Positions 1 through 7,024 of a stretch of DNA of 31,058 nt are shown in pieces. How positions within the stretch are numbered: the first letter of the stretch is position 1; the number at the start of each line of letters is the position of its first letter. The notes below the pieces were generated by a model, which saw nothing but the letters and a program-made list of their open reading frames with translations, was not told the DNA's origin and did not search any database. Made by a program: the position numbers and the translations under genes. The stretch comes from Ruminococcus sp. UBA7158 (GTDB lineage Bacteria; Bacillota; Clostridia; Oscillospirales; Ruminococcaceae): positions 1 to 31,058 of the forward strand of contig DKWG01000035.1 in NCBI GenBank assembly GCA_002491605.1, given 5' to 3'.

Positions 1-1593
1 GGAGGCTATGAGCTTATCGTTGTCACGCTGGTGAAGTCCTATGCTCGGCTCATCGAGTATATAAAGAACTCCGACAAGCGACGAGCCTATCTGAGTTGCA
101 AGGCGGATTCTCTGGCTCTCGCCGCCGGAAAGAGTTGACGCCGCCCTTGAAAGTGACAGATAATCAAGTCCCACGTTAAGCAAAAAGCCGAGTCTTGACT
201 TAATCTCTTTTAATATCTGTGCGCCGATGAGCTTTTCACGCTCGGTAAGCTCAAGCTTATTGACAAAGTCATAAGCATCGCCTATTGAAAGCCGGCAAAG
301 CTCGGCTATGTTCATTCCGCCGATGGTTACACTTAAAATCTCCTTTTTAAGCCTATCTCCATGGCAGGTTTTACACTTTACAGCGCTCATGTATTCTTCA
401 ATTTTAGCCTTTACGGCGTCGCTGTCCGATGAACGGTATCTGCGCTCCAGATTGTTTATAACTCCCTCAAAGGGCGTTATCCAGTATCCGCCGCCGAACT
501 CCTTGGGACGCTTGAATTCAAGCTTCTGACCCTGTGTGCCGTATAAAAAAATGTCTATAGCATCCTTGGGTAGGTCTTTAACTGGTGTGTCAAGAGAGAT
601 ATTGTACTTTTTGGACAGCTCATTGTAATAAATCATTGTGAAGGAATTATCATCAAGAGTGTTCCAGCCGTCTGCCCTTATTGCGCCTTCTCTTATCGTT
701 AAATCATCGTTGGGGATAATCTTCTTGGGGTCAACCTGCAAAAAAACTCCTAAGCCTGTGCAGTCGGGGCAAGCGCCATACGGATTGTTAAAGGAAAACA
801 TTCTGGGCGAAAGCTCCTCAATCGAAACGCCGTGCTCGGGGCAGGCGTAGTTCTGAGAGAACAAAAGCTCCTCACCGCCTATAACGTCCACACCGACAAG
901 TCCGCCTGAAAGGGACAACACTATCTCAACGCTGTCGGTAAGTCTTGTGTTGATATCAGGCTTTATCACCAAACGGTCTACAATAATCTCAATGGTGTGC
1001 TTTTTGTTCTTCTCCATCGTGATTTTTTCCGAGAGGTCATAGGTTATTCCGTCCACCCTGACTCTGACATATCCTGACTTTCTCGCCTGCTCAAGCTCCT
1101 TTTGATACTCACCCTTTCGGCCTCTGACGATGGGAGCTAAAAGCTGAATCTTCGTTCCCTCAGGCAGCTCCATAATCTTGTCGACTATCTGGTCGACCGA
1201 CTGCCTTTTGATTTCACGTCCGCAGACGGGACAGTGCGGTATTCCTATTCTTGCGTATAAAAGTCTTAAGTAGTCATATATCTCGGTTACCGTTCCGACT
1301 GTCGAACGCGGGTTATTGGAAGTTGTCTTCTGGTCTATGGATATTGCAGGCGAAAGACCTTCTATGCTGTCGACGTCGGGCTTGTCCATCTGTCCCAAAA
1401 ACATTCTTGCATACGATGAAAGGCTTTCAATATACCTTCTCTGACCGTCTGCAAATATAGTATCAAACGCCAAGGACGATTTGCCCGAGCCTGAAAGCCC
1501 TGTGAACACAATCATTTTATCTCTCGGCAGGGTGACGTCGACATTTTTAAGGTTGTGTTCCCTTGCGCCCTTTATCACAATCTCGTTGTTCAT
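1..1593 (-). CDS. uvrA: UvrABC excinuclease subunit A, N-terminal part (cut by window edge)
   Basis: ATPase that scans DNA for bulky lesions with UvrB and loads UvrB at the damage. The first 531 codons are present; the family is about 940 residues, so the C-terminal half lies beyond position 1. Visible: Walker A GLSGSGKSS at residues 32-40, a CPVC pair at 121-124 in the UvrB-interaction region, the first zinc module (ACPEHG and later GACPDC), then the ABC signature LSGGESQR and Walker B LYILDEPSIGLH close to the edge, so the first nucleotide-binding domain is almost complete. In the zinc module the second ligand of the first CxxC pair is His instead of Cys. The ATG lies 7 nt after the uvrB stop, with AAAGGA about 14 nt upstream, so it is the second gene of a uvrB-uvrA operon and shares the LexA-controlled promoter. 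Identification is secure. Confidence 0.97.
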   Translation of the reverse strand, partial: MNNEIVIKGAREHNLKNVDVTLPRDKMIVFTGLSGSGKSSLAFDTIFADGQRRYIESLSSYARMFLGQMDKPDVDSIEGLSPAISIDQKTTSNNPRSTVGTVTEIYDYLRLLYARIGIPHCPVCGREIKRQSVDQIVDKIMELPEGTKIQLLAPIVRGRKGEYQKELEQARKSGYVRVRVDGITYDLSEKITMEKNKKHTIEIIVDRLVIKPDINTRLTDSVEIVLSLSGGLVGVDVIGGEELLFSQNYACPEHGVSIEELSPRMFSFNNPYGACPDCTGLGVFLQVDPKKIIPNDDLTIREGAIRADGWNTLDDNSFTMIYYNELSKKYNISLDTPVKDLPKDAIDIFLYGTQGQKLEFKRPKEFGGGYWITPFEGVINNLERRYRSSDSDAVKAKIEEYMSAVKCKTCHGDRLKKEILSVTIGGMNIAELCRLSIGDAYDFVNKLELTEREKLIGAQILKEIKSRLGFLLNVGLDYLSLSRAASTLSGGESQRIRLATQIGSSLVGVLYILDEPSIGLHQRDNDKLIAS

Positions 1594-1600
1594 AAATATA

Positions 1601-3559
1601 TCAATTTTCCTTTCTGAGCTGAGCTATCTTGTCTCTTAAGTATGCAGCTTGTTCGAAGTTAAGCTGACGTGCGGCTTCCTTCATCTGTTTTGTCATCTTG
1701 TCGATAAGCTCCAAGCGTTCTCTGGTGGTATACTGCTTTGCAGGCTTTGAAACGTCCTTCTTTGACGAAATCTCGATAATGTCCCTGACACCCTTAATAA
1801 TTGTCTTGGGAACGATGCCGTGCTCCTTATTATATTTGTCCTGAATGCCGCGCCTTCTTTCGGTCTCCGAAATAGCTCGTTCCATCGACCCTGTAACGCT
1901 GTCGGCGTACATTATAACCTTGCCGTTTGCGTTTCTTGCGGCACGTCCTATTGTCTGGATAAGCGAGCTTTCGCTTCGCAAAAAGCCTTCCTTGTCGGCG
2001 TCTAAAATAGCGACTAAGGACACCTCGGGCAGGTCAAGACCCTCTCTTAGAAGGTTAATTCCGACTAAAACATCAAATTCGCCCAAGCGAAGATCACGGA
2101 TAATTTCCATTCGCTCCATTGTATCAATAGAATGGTGCATATATCTGACCTTTATTCCCAAGCCTTTAAGGTAAGACGTCAAATCCTCGGCCATCTTGAC
2201 TGTAAGTGTTGTGACAAGTACTCTTTCCGACTTTTGCGACCTTTCGTTTATCTCCATAACAAGGTCGTCTATCTGCCCCTGAGTCGGCTTGACCTCTATT
2301 ATCGGGTCTAAAAGACCTGTCGGACGGATAATCTGCTCAACGGTTGCACCCGATTCCTGCTTTTCAAACGGACCTGGAGTTGCGGAGACGAACACGGCTT
2401 GGTTGCACTTTGCATAAAACTCGTCAAACTTCAACGGGCGGTTGTCCAAAGCAGACGGCAGTCTGAAGCCGTATTCAATAAGGGTTTCCTTTCTTGCTCT
2501 GTCTCCTGCAAACATTCCTCTTACCTGCGGCAGGGCGACGTGCGACTCGTCAACTATGAGCAAGAAATCATCCGGGAAGAAGTCTAAAAGTGTATAAGGA
2601 ACCGCCCCGGGCTCTCGTCTTGCCAAAACTCTTGAATAGTTTTCAACACCGCTGCAAAAGCCTATTTCCTCAAGCATCTCAATATCGTATTTAACTCGTT
2701 CTTCTATCCTCTGTGCTTCAATCAGCTTGTCTCTTTCCTTAAAATACTCAACACGCTCACGCATTTCCTTTTCAATATCCTCAACGGCATCGTGAAGCCT
2801 GTCACGTCCTGTTATATAGTGGGAAGCAGGAAAGATTGTGGCATGGGCAAGAGTGCTTATCGCCTCGCCTGTCACAACGTTTATCTCTGTTATCCTGTCT
2901 ATCTCGTCTCCGAAGAACTCAACTCTTATTGCCGTTTCATTGTGGCTGACGGGGAAAATCTCGACAACATCTCCCCTGACCCTGAATCGGTTTCTTTGAA
3001 AATCTATGTCGTTTCTCTCATACTGAATCATAACAAGCTCGCTTATGAGCTGTTCACGGGACTTTTGCATACCTTTTCTGATCGAAACTATCATGCTTCT
3101 GTACTCCTCAGGGTCGCCGAGGGAGTATATACAGGAAACGCTGGCAACGATAATAACGTCACGTCTTTCGCTCAAAGCGGACGTTGCGGAGTGGCGCAGA
3201 CGGTCAATTTCTTCATTCACCGCCGCATCCTTTTCTATATAAACGTCTTTAGAAGGAATATATGCTTCGGGCTGATAATAGTCGTAGTATGAGACAAAAA
3301 ATTCAACCGCACTGTCGGGGAAAAACTCTCTGAACTCTGAGCATATCTGCGCAGCAAGCGTTTTATTAGGCTCTAAAATGAGTGTCGGTCGGTTTACTCT
3401 TGCTATGACGTTTGCCATAGTAAATGTCTTTCCCGAACCGGTAACGCCTAAAAGCGTTTGATTCTTGATACCGGAATTTATACCCTCGACTAACTTGTCG
3501 ATAGCTTCCGGCTGGTCACCTGTTGGTTTGAATTCACTTTTAAGCTCGAATTTATTCAT
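1601..3559 (-). CDS. uvrB: UvrABC excinuclease subunit B
   Basis: DNA helicase-like subunit that verifies the lesion and recruits UvrC in nucleotide excision repair. 652 residues, normal for the family. Walker A GVTGSGKT is at residues 38-45, the strand-opening beta-hairpin YYDYYQPEAYIP at about 91-102, the DESH (DEAD-type) box near 337, helicase motifs such as LVGINLLREGLDLPEV further on, and the C-terminal UVR motif that binds UvrC at about 612-647. Start: ATG at 3559 has GGAGG 5 nt upstream. A TTG five codons further up (3574) would swallow that ribosome binding site, so I reject it. It is the first gene of the operon; uvrA follows after 7 nt. The promoter at 3600-3628 and the LexA box at 3581-3594 sit directly upstream. 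Confidence 0.98.
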   Translation of the reverse strand: MNKFELKSEFKPTGDQPEAIDKLVEGINSGIKNQTLLGVTGSGKTFTMANVIARVNRPTLILEPNKTLAAQICSEFREFFPDSAVEFFVSYYDYYQPEAYIPSKDVYIEKDAAVNEEIDRLRHSATSALSERRDVIIVASVSCIYSLGDPEEYRSMIVSIRKGMQKSREQLISELVMIQYERNDIDFQRNRFRVRGDVVEIFPVSHNETAIRVEFFGDEIDRITEINVVTGEAISTLAHATIFPASHYITGRDRLHDAVEDIEKEMRERVEYFKERDKLIEAQRIEERVKYDIEMLEEIGFCSGVENYSRVLARREPGAVPYTLLDFFPDDFLLIVDESHVALPQVRGMFAGDRARKETLIEYGFRLPSALDNRPLKFDEFYAKCNQAVFVSATPGPFEKQESGATVEQIIRPTGLLDPIIEVKPTQGQIDDLVMEINERSQKSERVLVTTLTVKMAEDLTSYLKGLGIKVRYMHHSIDTMERMEIIRDLRLGEFDVLVGINLLREGLDLPEVSLVAILDADKEGFLRSESSLIQTIGRAARNANGKVIMYADSVTGSMERAISETERRRGIQDKYNKEHGIVPKTIIKGVRDIIEISSKKDVSKPAKQYTTRERLELIDKMTKQMKEAARQLNFEQAAYLRDKIAQLRKEN

Positions 3560-3580
3560 ATAAACCTCCGGCAAAGTGTT

Positions 3581-3594
3581 GGAACAAACGTTCC
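3581..3594. promoter_or_regulatory. LexA (DinR) operator of uvrBA
   Basis: GGAACAAACGTTCC is a perfect GGAAC-N4-GTTCC dyad. It fits the Firmicutes SOS box CGAAC-N4-GTTYC at all but the first base. It lies 22 nt upstream of the uvrB start and covers the expected transcription start of the promoter at 3600-3628, so bound LexA should block initiation. uvrBA is a classical SOS target in Bacillus and Clostridia. Confidence 0.92.
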
Positions 3595-3599
3595 TTGAT

Positions 3600-3628
3600 A
3601 TGATACCACTATTAATTTAATATGTCAA
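3600..3628 (-). promoter_or_regulatory. sigma-A promoter of uvrBA
   Basis: On the minus strand TTGACA (3623-3628) and TATCAT (3600-3605) are separated by 17 nt. The start point would fall about 7 nt downstream, inside the LexA box. Confidence 0.88.
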
Positions 3629-3673
3629 GCTATTATGCGAAATATGAGCACATTTTTTTGAGTCCTGCGGCGA

Positions 3674-3711
3674 CAAAAAGCTGCACAGAATCAAATCAGT
3701 TCCGTGCAGCT
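3674..3711 (-). terminator. intrinsic terminator of the PTS IIC gene
   Basis: On the minus strand the arms AGCTGCAC and GTGCAGCT (3679-3686 and 3704-3711) form an 8 bp stem that continues with three more pairs after one A-C mismatch. Five T residues follow the stem. It begins 15 nt after the stop codon of the gene at 3727-4791 and separates that gene from uvrBA. Confidence 0.85.
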
Positions 3712-3726
3712 ACTAATATATATTAA

Positions 3727-4791
3727 TTACATATCCAGCTTGAGGTCGCCGGGCTTAATAAGCTTCAGCTTTCTCATTCCCTCGCATATTCCAAGGCATA
3801 TAACGGCAGGAAGAATAAAGTGCATAAACGCCATTTCTATGAGCGCAGCAGCGGCAGAAACTCCGTCTGCGGTCATAGCCTGATAGCCCATAAACTGACC
3901 TACAAGACCGGCAGTTCCCATTCCCGAGCCGGTTGCATTGTTTACCATCTTGAGTACGCAGGTTGAAACCGGACCTAAGATTGCGCTTGTCAATATCGGA
4001 GGAATCCAAACAAGCGGATTCTTAATTATATTCGACATCTGGAGCATCGATGTTCCTATTCCCTGGGAAATAAGTCCGCTCCATTTGTTCTCTCTGAAGC
4101 TCATAACGGCAAAGCCGACCATCTGAGCGCAGCAGCCGATCGCCGCAGCACCTGCCGCAATTCCCGAGAGTCCGAGCGAAATACCTATCGCCGCCGAGCT
4201 TATCGGAAGTGTAAGCGCTATTCCCATCAAAACAGAAACGATTATGCCCATTAAGAACGGCTGAGATTCAACGCCGTAGTTGATAAGCGAACCGATCCAC
4301 TTCATAAACTGTGAAATCGGAGGGCTTAATAGAATTCCAACGACGCTTCCTGTCAATATGGTAACAATCGGTGTTACTATTATGTCAACCTTTGTTTTTG
4401 AGCTTACAAGCCTTCCAAGCTCTATGCCGACATATGCCGCAATAAATGCACCAAGAGGCTCACCGGGTCCTCCTAATGTCAGTGAACCTTTAGTGAAGGT
4501 ATCTAAGGTGATCTTTCCTGCAAAAGCACCGACCAAGCCGCAAACAGCAGCCGATATCGTCACGAGCGGCGGACATTTATACTTTGCAGCAACTCCGACG
4601 CCGATTCCTGCGCCTGTCAAAGCCTTGCAGAAGCCTGCAATAAGTATAAGATAGCTGCCGACAGTTGTTCCGATAAGTCCGCCTATCTGCTCGATAATCG
4701 TTCCGATTATCAAGGTAGCGAACAGACCCAGAGCCATGCCTGACAAGCCATCGATGAAAACGTGATTTAGGTATGATGTTAGCTTTTTCAC
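3727..4791 (-). CDS. PfoR-like PTS IIC family membrane protein (PTS_EIIC_2)
   Basis: Multi-pass membrane protein of the family annotated as PTS_EIIC_2 or COG3641 (PfoR, named after a putative regulator of perfringolysin). The protein is about 354 residues, almost all hydrophobic helices rich in Gly/Ala. Typical segments are LGGPGEPLGAFIAAYVGIE and NNATGSGMGTAGLVGQFMGY, followed by a short charged tail. The substrate is unknown. No IIA or IIB gene lies nearby, so sugar uptake by this protein alone is doubtful. I chose GTG at 4791 because AAAGGA lies 9 nt upstream; ATG codons at 4800 and 4809 are in frame but lack a properly spaced site. It is a single-gene unit with a consensus promoter (4861-4889), a dyad in the leader (4815-4849) and a terminator (3674-3711), divergent from perR. 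Confidence 0.85.
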   Translation of the reverse strand: MKKLTSYLNHVFIDGLSGMALGLFATLIIGTIIEQIGGLIGTTVGSYLILIAGFCKALTGAGIGVGVAAKYKCPPLVTISAAVCGLVGAFAGKITLDTFTKGSLTLGGPGEPLGAFIAAYVGIELGRLVSSKTKVDIIVTPIVTILTGSVVGILLSPPISQFMKWIGSLINYGVESQPFLMGIIVSVLMGIALTLPISSAAIGISLGLSGIAAGAAAIGCCAQMVGFAVMSFRENKWSGLISQGIGTSMLQMSNIIKNPLVWIPPILTSAILGPVSTCVLKMVNNATGSGMGTAGLVGQFMGYQAMTADGVSAAAALIEMAFMHFILPAVICLGICEGMRKLKLIKPGDLKLDM

Positions 4792-4814
4792 AATTAACAT
4801 TCCTTTCATTCATA

Positions 4815-4849
4815 AAGCATTTACGTTTAGAATACAAAAGAAAATGCTT
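4815..4849. repeat. inverted repeat in the leader of the PTS IIC gene
   Basis: AAGCATTT (4815-4822) and AAATGCTT (4842-4849) form a perfect 8 bp dyad with a 19 nt loop. It lies just downstream of the predicted start point (about 4854) and upstream of the ribosome binding site. It could be an operator or an RNA hairpin; nothing in the sequence decides between these. Confidence 0.5.
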
Positions 4850-4860
4850 AAATTTTTTTA

Positions 4861-4889
4861 ATTATATGCTCGTATATTCCTTGTGTCAA
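4861..4889 (-). promoter_or_regulatory. consensus sigma-A promoter of the PTS IIC gene
   Basis: On the minus strand TTGACA (4884-4889), 17 nt, TATAAT (4861-4866): both boxes match the consensus exactly. A 10 bp palindrome TCAAGCTTGA (4886-4895) overlaps the -35 box and may be chance or an operator. The rest of the 4792-5095 gap holds the leader of this gene and the divergent perR promoter. Confidence 0.9.
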
Positions 4890-4979
4890 GCTTGATATGC
4901 TTATTTCTACCTTTTGATGAATATAGACGTTCAAGGTGAAAAAAAAATTATGATTTCTAACATAATGATAAATTGCTTA

Positions 4980-5008
4980 TTGACATATTGGCAAAAGTGT
5001 GTTATTTT
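4980..5008 (+). promoter_or_regulatory. sigma-A promoter of perR
   Basis: TTGACA (4980-4985), 17 nt, TATTTT (5003-5008). The predicted start falls inside the PerR box at 5013-5027, the usual layout for an autorepressed gene. The leader is about 80 nt. Confidence 0.8.
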
Positions 5009-5012
5009 ATTT

Positions 5013-5027
5013 TAAGAATCATTCTTA
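5013..5027. promoter_or_regulatory. PerR/Fur-type 7-1-7 operator
   Basis: TAAGAAT-C-ATTCTTA is a perfect 7-1-7 inverted repeat with the spacing and AT-rich character of Per and Fur boxes (PerR consensus TTATAATnATTATAA). It begins 4 nt after the -10 box of the perR promoter, so it would block transcription of perR and probably of rbr behind it. Confidence 0.82.
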
Positions 5028-5095
5028 TTTTATTGTAAAGTTCTAACACATTAATAATCAAAGGTTTTGCCTTAAAGGAAAGGAACAGACATATA

Positions 5096-5464
5096 ATGAC
5101 CAAGCAGAGGGCTATAATCAAAGAAATAATTTCACTCTCAGATGGTCACCTTACAGCCGAAGAAATTTATAACATTGCAAAATCTAGGATGCCATCAATT
5201 GCACTCGGCACTGTATACAGAAACTTAGGGAAGCTTTGCGAAGAAAATGAAATAAAGCTCGTCAGCAAGCGCGGCTTTCCGGACTGCTATGATAAGTCTA
5301 CACTGCCCCACGGTCATCTTATATGTGACTGCTGCGGTAAAACATCAGACTTTCCTATCACCGATATAGGCCGCGAGCTTGAATCGGAATTAAAAACTAA
5401 TCTTATATCGTACGACATAAATGCGCACTACATATGTGATGAGTGTAAAAATAAAATGCGGTGA
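5096..5464 (+). CDS. perR: Fur-family repressor, PerR type
   Basis: Metal-dependent repressor of 122 residues with a winged-helix DNA-binding half (HLTAEEIY, ALGTVYRNL) and a C-terminal dimerisation half. Aligned by eye with Bacillus PerR, the regulatory metal ligands are all present: H18, D66, H72, H74 and D85. Asp at the last place is typical of peroxide-sensing PerR, whereas Fur usually has Glu. The structural zinc site is C77/C80 and C114/C117; C79 is an extra Cys. The protein lacks roughly the first 19 residues of Bacillus PerR. No ATG, GTG or TTG codon lies in frame upstream within the leader, and AAAGGA sits about 11 nt before this ATG, so the short N-terminus looks real. The perfect box in its promoter and the rubrerythrin gene behind it support peroxide sensing. 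I have not excluded another Fur subtype. Confidence 0.9.
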   Translation: MTKQRAIIKEIISLSDGHLTAEEIYNIAKSRMPSIALGTVYRNLGKLCEENEIKLVSKRGFPDCYDKSTLPHGHLICDCCGKTSDFPITDIGRELESELKTNLISYDINAHYICDECKNKMR

Positions 5465-5469
5465 TTATT

Positions 5470-5501
5470 GGCGTTTTTGTTGCGATGCAATTGTAAACGC
5501 C
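5470..5501. other. hairpin between perR and rbr
   Basis: GGCGTTT (5470-5476) pairs with AAACGCC (5495-5501), and TTGC/GCAA pairs inside. No T-run follows on either strand, so it is not a standard terminator. It could be a weak attenuator or an RNA processing/stability element that lets rbr be expressed at a level different from perR. A weak promoter-like pair (TTGCGA at 5480, TAACAT at 5503, 17 nt apart) overlaps it. Confidence 0.4.
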
Positions 5502-5538
5502 ATAACATAAAAAATGAATTATAAAAGGAGAACTAACT

Positions 5539-6072
5539 ATGGAACTCAAAGGCTCAAAGACAGAAAAAAATCTTATGACCGCTTTTGCAGGCGAGTCTCA
5601 GGCAAGAAATAAGTACACATACTTTGCTTCAGTTGCAAAGAAGGAAGGCTACGAGCAGATCGCTGAAATCTTTTTAAAGACAGCTGACAACGAGAAAGAG
5701 CACGCTAAGATGTGGTTCAAGCACTTAGGCGAGCTTGGAACTACCGCTCAGAACTTAGCAGCTGCTGCTGCCGGCGAAAACTACGAGTGGACTGACATGT
5801 ATGACACCTTTGCAAAGGAAGCTCAGGAAGAAGGCTTCACTCAGATTGCTTACCAATTCAGAGCTGTTGCAGCTATCGAAAAGGCTCATGAGGAAAGATA
5901 CCGTGCGCTTATTTCAAATGTTGAAATGCAGAAGGTATTTGAGAAGAGCGAAGAGACTATGTGGGAATGCCGCAACTGCGGACACCTTGTTATCGGCAAG
6001 AAGGCTCCTGCTGTATGCCCCGTTTGCGCTCATCCCGGCAGCTACTTTGAGGTTAGAAAAGAAAACTACTAA
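5539..6072 (+). CDS. rbr: rubrerythrin
   Basis: Non-haem iron peroxidase that reduces hydrogen peroxide to water in anaerobes, taking electrons from NAD(P)H-linked partners through its rubredoxin domain. 177 residues, cytoplasmic. The N-terminal ferritin-like four-helix domain (about 1-135) carries the di-iron ligand motifs AGESQARNKY, DNEKEHAKMW, EEGF and AIEKAHEERY. The C-terminal rubredoxin-like domain has CRNCGH and CPVCAHP as the Fe(Cys)4 site. The ribosome binding site AAAAGGAG is well placed. It follows perR by 74 nt with only a hairpin between them and ends at a strong terminator, so perR-rbr is probably one peroxide-controlled unit. Confidence 0.97.
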   Translation: MELKGSKTEKNLMTAFAGESQARNKYTYFASVAKKEGYEQIAEIFLKTADNEKEHAKMWFKHLGELGTTAQNLAAAAAGENYEWTDMYDTFAKEAQEEGFTQIAYQFRAVAAIEKAHEERYRALISNVEMQKVFEKSEETMWECRNCGHLVIGKKAPAVCPVCAHPGSYFEVRKENY

Positions 6073-6091
6073 TTAGATAATGTAATTTGAC

Positions 6092-6127
6092 CGTCCCGAC
6101 AGGAAATTTTCTGTCGGGACGATTTTT
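6092..6127 (+). terminator. intrinsic terminator of perR-rbr
   Basis: CGTCCCGACAG (6092-6102) and CTGTCGGGACG (6111-6121) form a perfect 11 bp stem with an 8 nt loop, followed by A and five T. It lies 20 nt after the rbr stop. The same stem is also met by transcripts from ribU coming the other way, but without a good T-run. Confidence 0.95.
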
Positions 6128-6152
6128 GTTTCAGTTAATATGTATTTTCATA

Positions 6153-6776
6153 TTATCTGCGATACAGTCTCGAAAGCGGCTTGTAGATAGCGTAGCATAT
6201 AACAGCTTCAAGAAGTCCCTTTAAGAATGTGAACGGCAGGTTGAATATTATCAGGCAATTGAGAAGAGTATTATCAGTCGGCGTTGAAGCAACGGTCGGC
6301 AGAATTGTTTTATACATTTCGATTATAGCGTCAAGAGGCATATTATAGATAACTACATACGCAGGGTATACGAAGAAATAATTAAGCGGTATGCAGACTG
6401 CGCTCATTGCAAAAGCACCGACTAAGCATCCGACAATTGCTCCGGTTCGTGTGTGCTTATATTTATAGACCATTCCGGCTGTAAACGTGAACACAGCACC
6501 GAGCAAGAAGTTGCAAAGCTCCCCTACAGCCATTGATGTTCCGAACGGCAAATGAATAATGTTTTTAACAAGCTCAATCACAACGCCGTATACAGGACCG
6601 AGTGCAAAGGTTCCCAAAAGCGCAGGAATATCCGATACATCAAGCTTGATAAACGACGGTATAATCGGAATTGCAAATTCAAGAAGCTGCAGCACAAACG
6701 CAACTGCCGAGAGCATTGCGCAAGCTGCAAGGTCTTTAGTTTTTAGCTTTCTCTTTGATTCATTGTTTGCTGACAT
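6153..6776 (-). CDS. ribU: riboflavin ECF transporter S component RibU
   Basis: Substrate-binding membrane subunit of an energy-coupling factor transporter that imports riboflavin together with a shared EcfA/A'/T module, which is not in this window. 207 residues with about six hydrophobic helices. The segments KLDVSDIPALLGTFALGP and GVVIELVKNIIH are characteristic of RibU. Start: ATG at 6776 with GAAAGGA about 10 nt upstream. The frame stays open further upstream (to 6869), but that part overlaps the riboswitch terminator hairpin and has no ribosome binding site. Control by the FMN riboswitch upstream strongly supports riboflavin or an FMN precursor as the substrate. No flavin synthesis gene lies next to it. 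Confidence 0.94.
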   Translation of the reverse strand: MSANNESKRKLKTKDLAACAMLSAVAFVLQLLEFAIPIIPSFIKLDVSDIPALLGTFALGPVYGVVIELVKNIIHLPFGTSMAVGELCNFLLGAVFTFTAGMVYKYKHTRTGAIVGCLVGAFAMSAVCIPLNYFFVYPAYVVIYNMPLDAIIEMYKTILPTVASTPTDNTLLNCLIIFNLPFTFLKGLLEAVICYAIYKPLSRLYRR

Positions 6777-6800
6777 ATATATCCGTTCCTTTCTCAAAAT

Positions 6801-6836
6801 AAGAAAAAAATAAAGCCCGAAGATATTCCTCGGGCT
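6801..6836 (-). terminator. riboswitch-controlled terminator before ribU
   Basis: On the minus strand AGCCCGAGG and TCTTCGGGCT form a stem of about 9 bp (one G-T pair) with a short AATAT loop, followed by TTATTTTTTT. It stands between the FMN aptamer and the ribU ribosome binding site. Its loop and 3' arm contain ATATCTTC, complementary to the 3' strand of aptamer helix P1, so it can form only when P1 is closed. Confidence 0.93.
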
Positions 6837-6856
6837 AAACAGCATAATAAAGACTA

Positions 6857-6996
6857 TATCTTCTTCCATCCAGACTATACTGTCGGTATCGGAATTTCAC
6901 CGATTCATGCTAAGGAAACGCCGATATCAATATCGGAATTGCCGTCGCTAGCAGACTATAACTGCCGGTAGGGACTTGCACCCTGCCCTGAAGACA
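6857..6996 (-). ncRNA. FMN riboswitch (RFN element)
   Basis: On the minus strand the conserved RFN blocks are all present: AGGGCAGGGTG followed by TCCCTACCGGC, the TAGTCTGC joint, GAATCGGTGAAATTCCG, CCGACAGTATAGTCTGGATG and the closing GAAGATA. P1 is formed by TGTCTTC (6990-6996) with GAAGATA (6857-6863), 7 bp including one G-U. A terminator follows, so binding of FMN should switch ribU off by early termination. There is no space for a separate gene between it and the CD1247-type gene upstream, so its promoter may lie in the end of that gene; I could not pick a clear one. Confidence 0.97.
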
Positions 6997-7024
6997 AAAG
7001 TATTAAATTTTAATTTTCAGACGA

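Noticed and set aside
2792..3292. Plus-strand open frame of 166 codons opposite uvrB
   Set aside because: It lies entirely antisense to a well-conserved uvrB, has no family features and no ribosome binding site; a shadow frame.
3560..3574. TTG start of uvrB five codons upstream
   Set aside because: It would place the GGAGG ribosome binding site inside the gene; ATG at 3559 is correctly spaced.
6777..6869. Longer N-terminus for RibU
   Set aside because: The open frame runs through the riboswitch terminator and into the aptamer and has no ribosome binding site.
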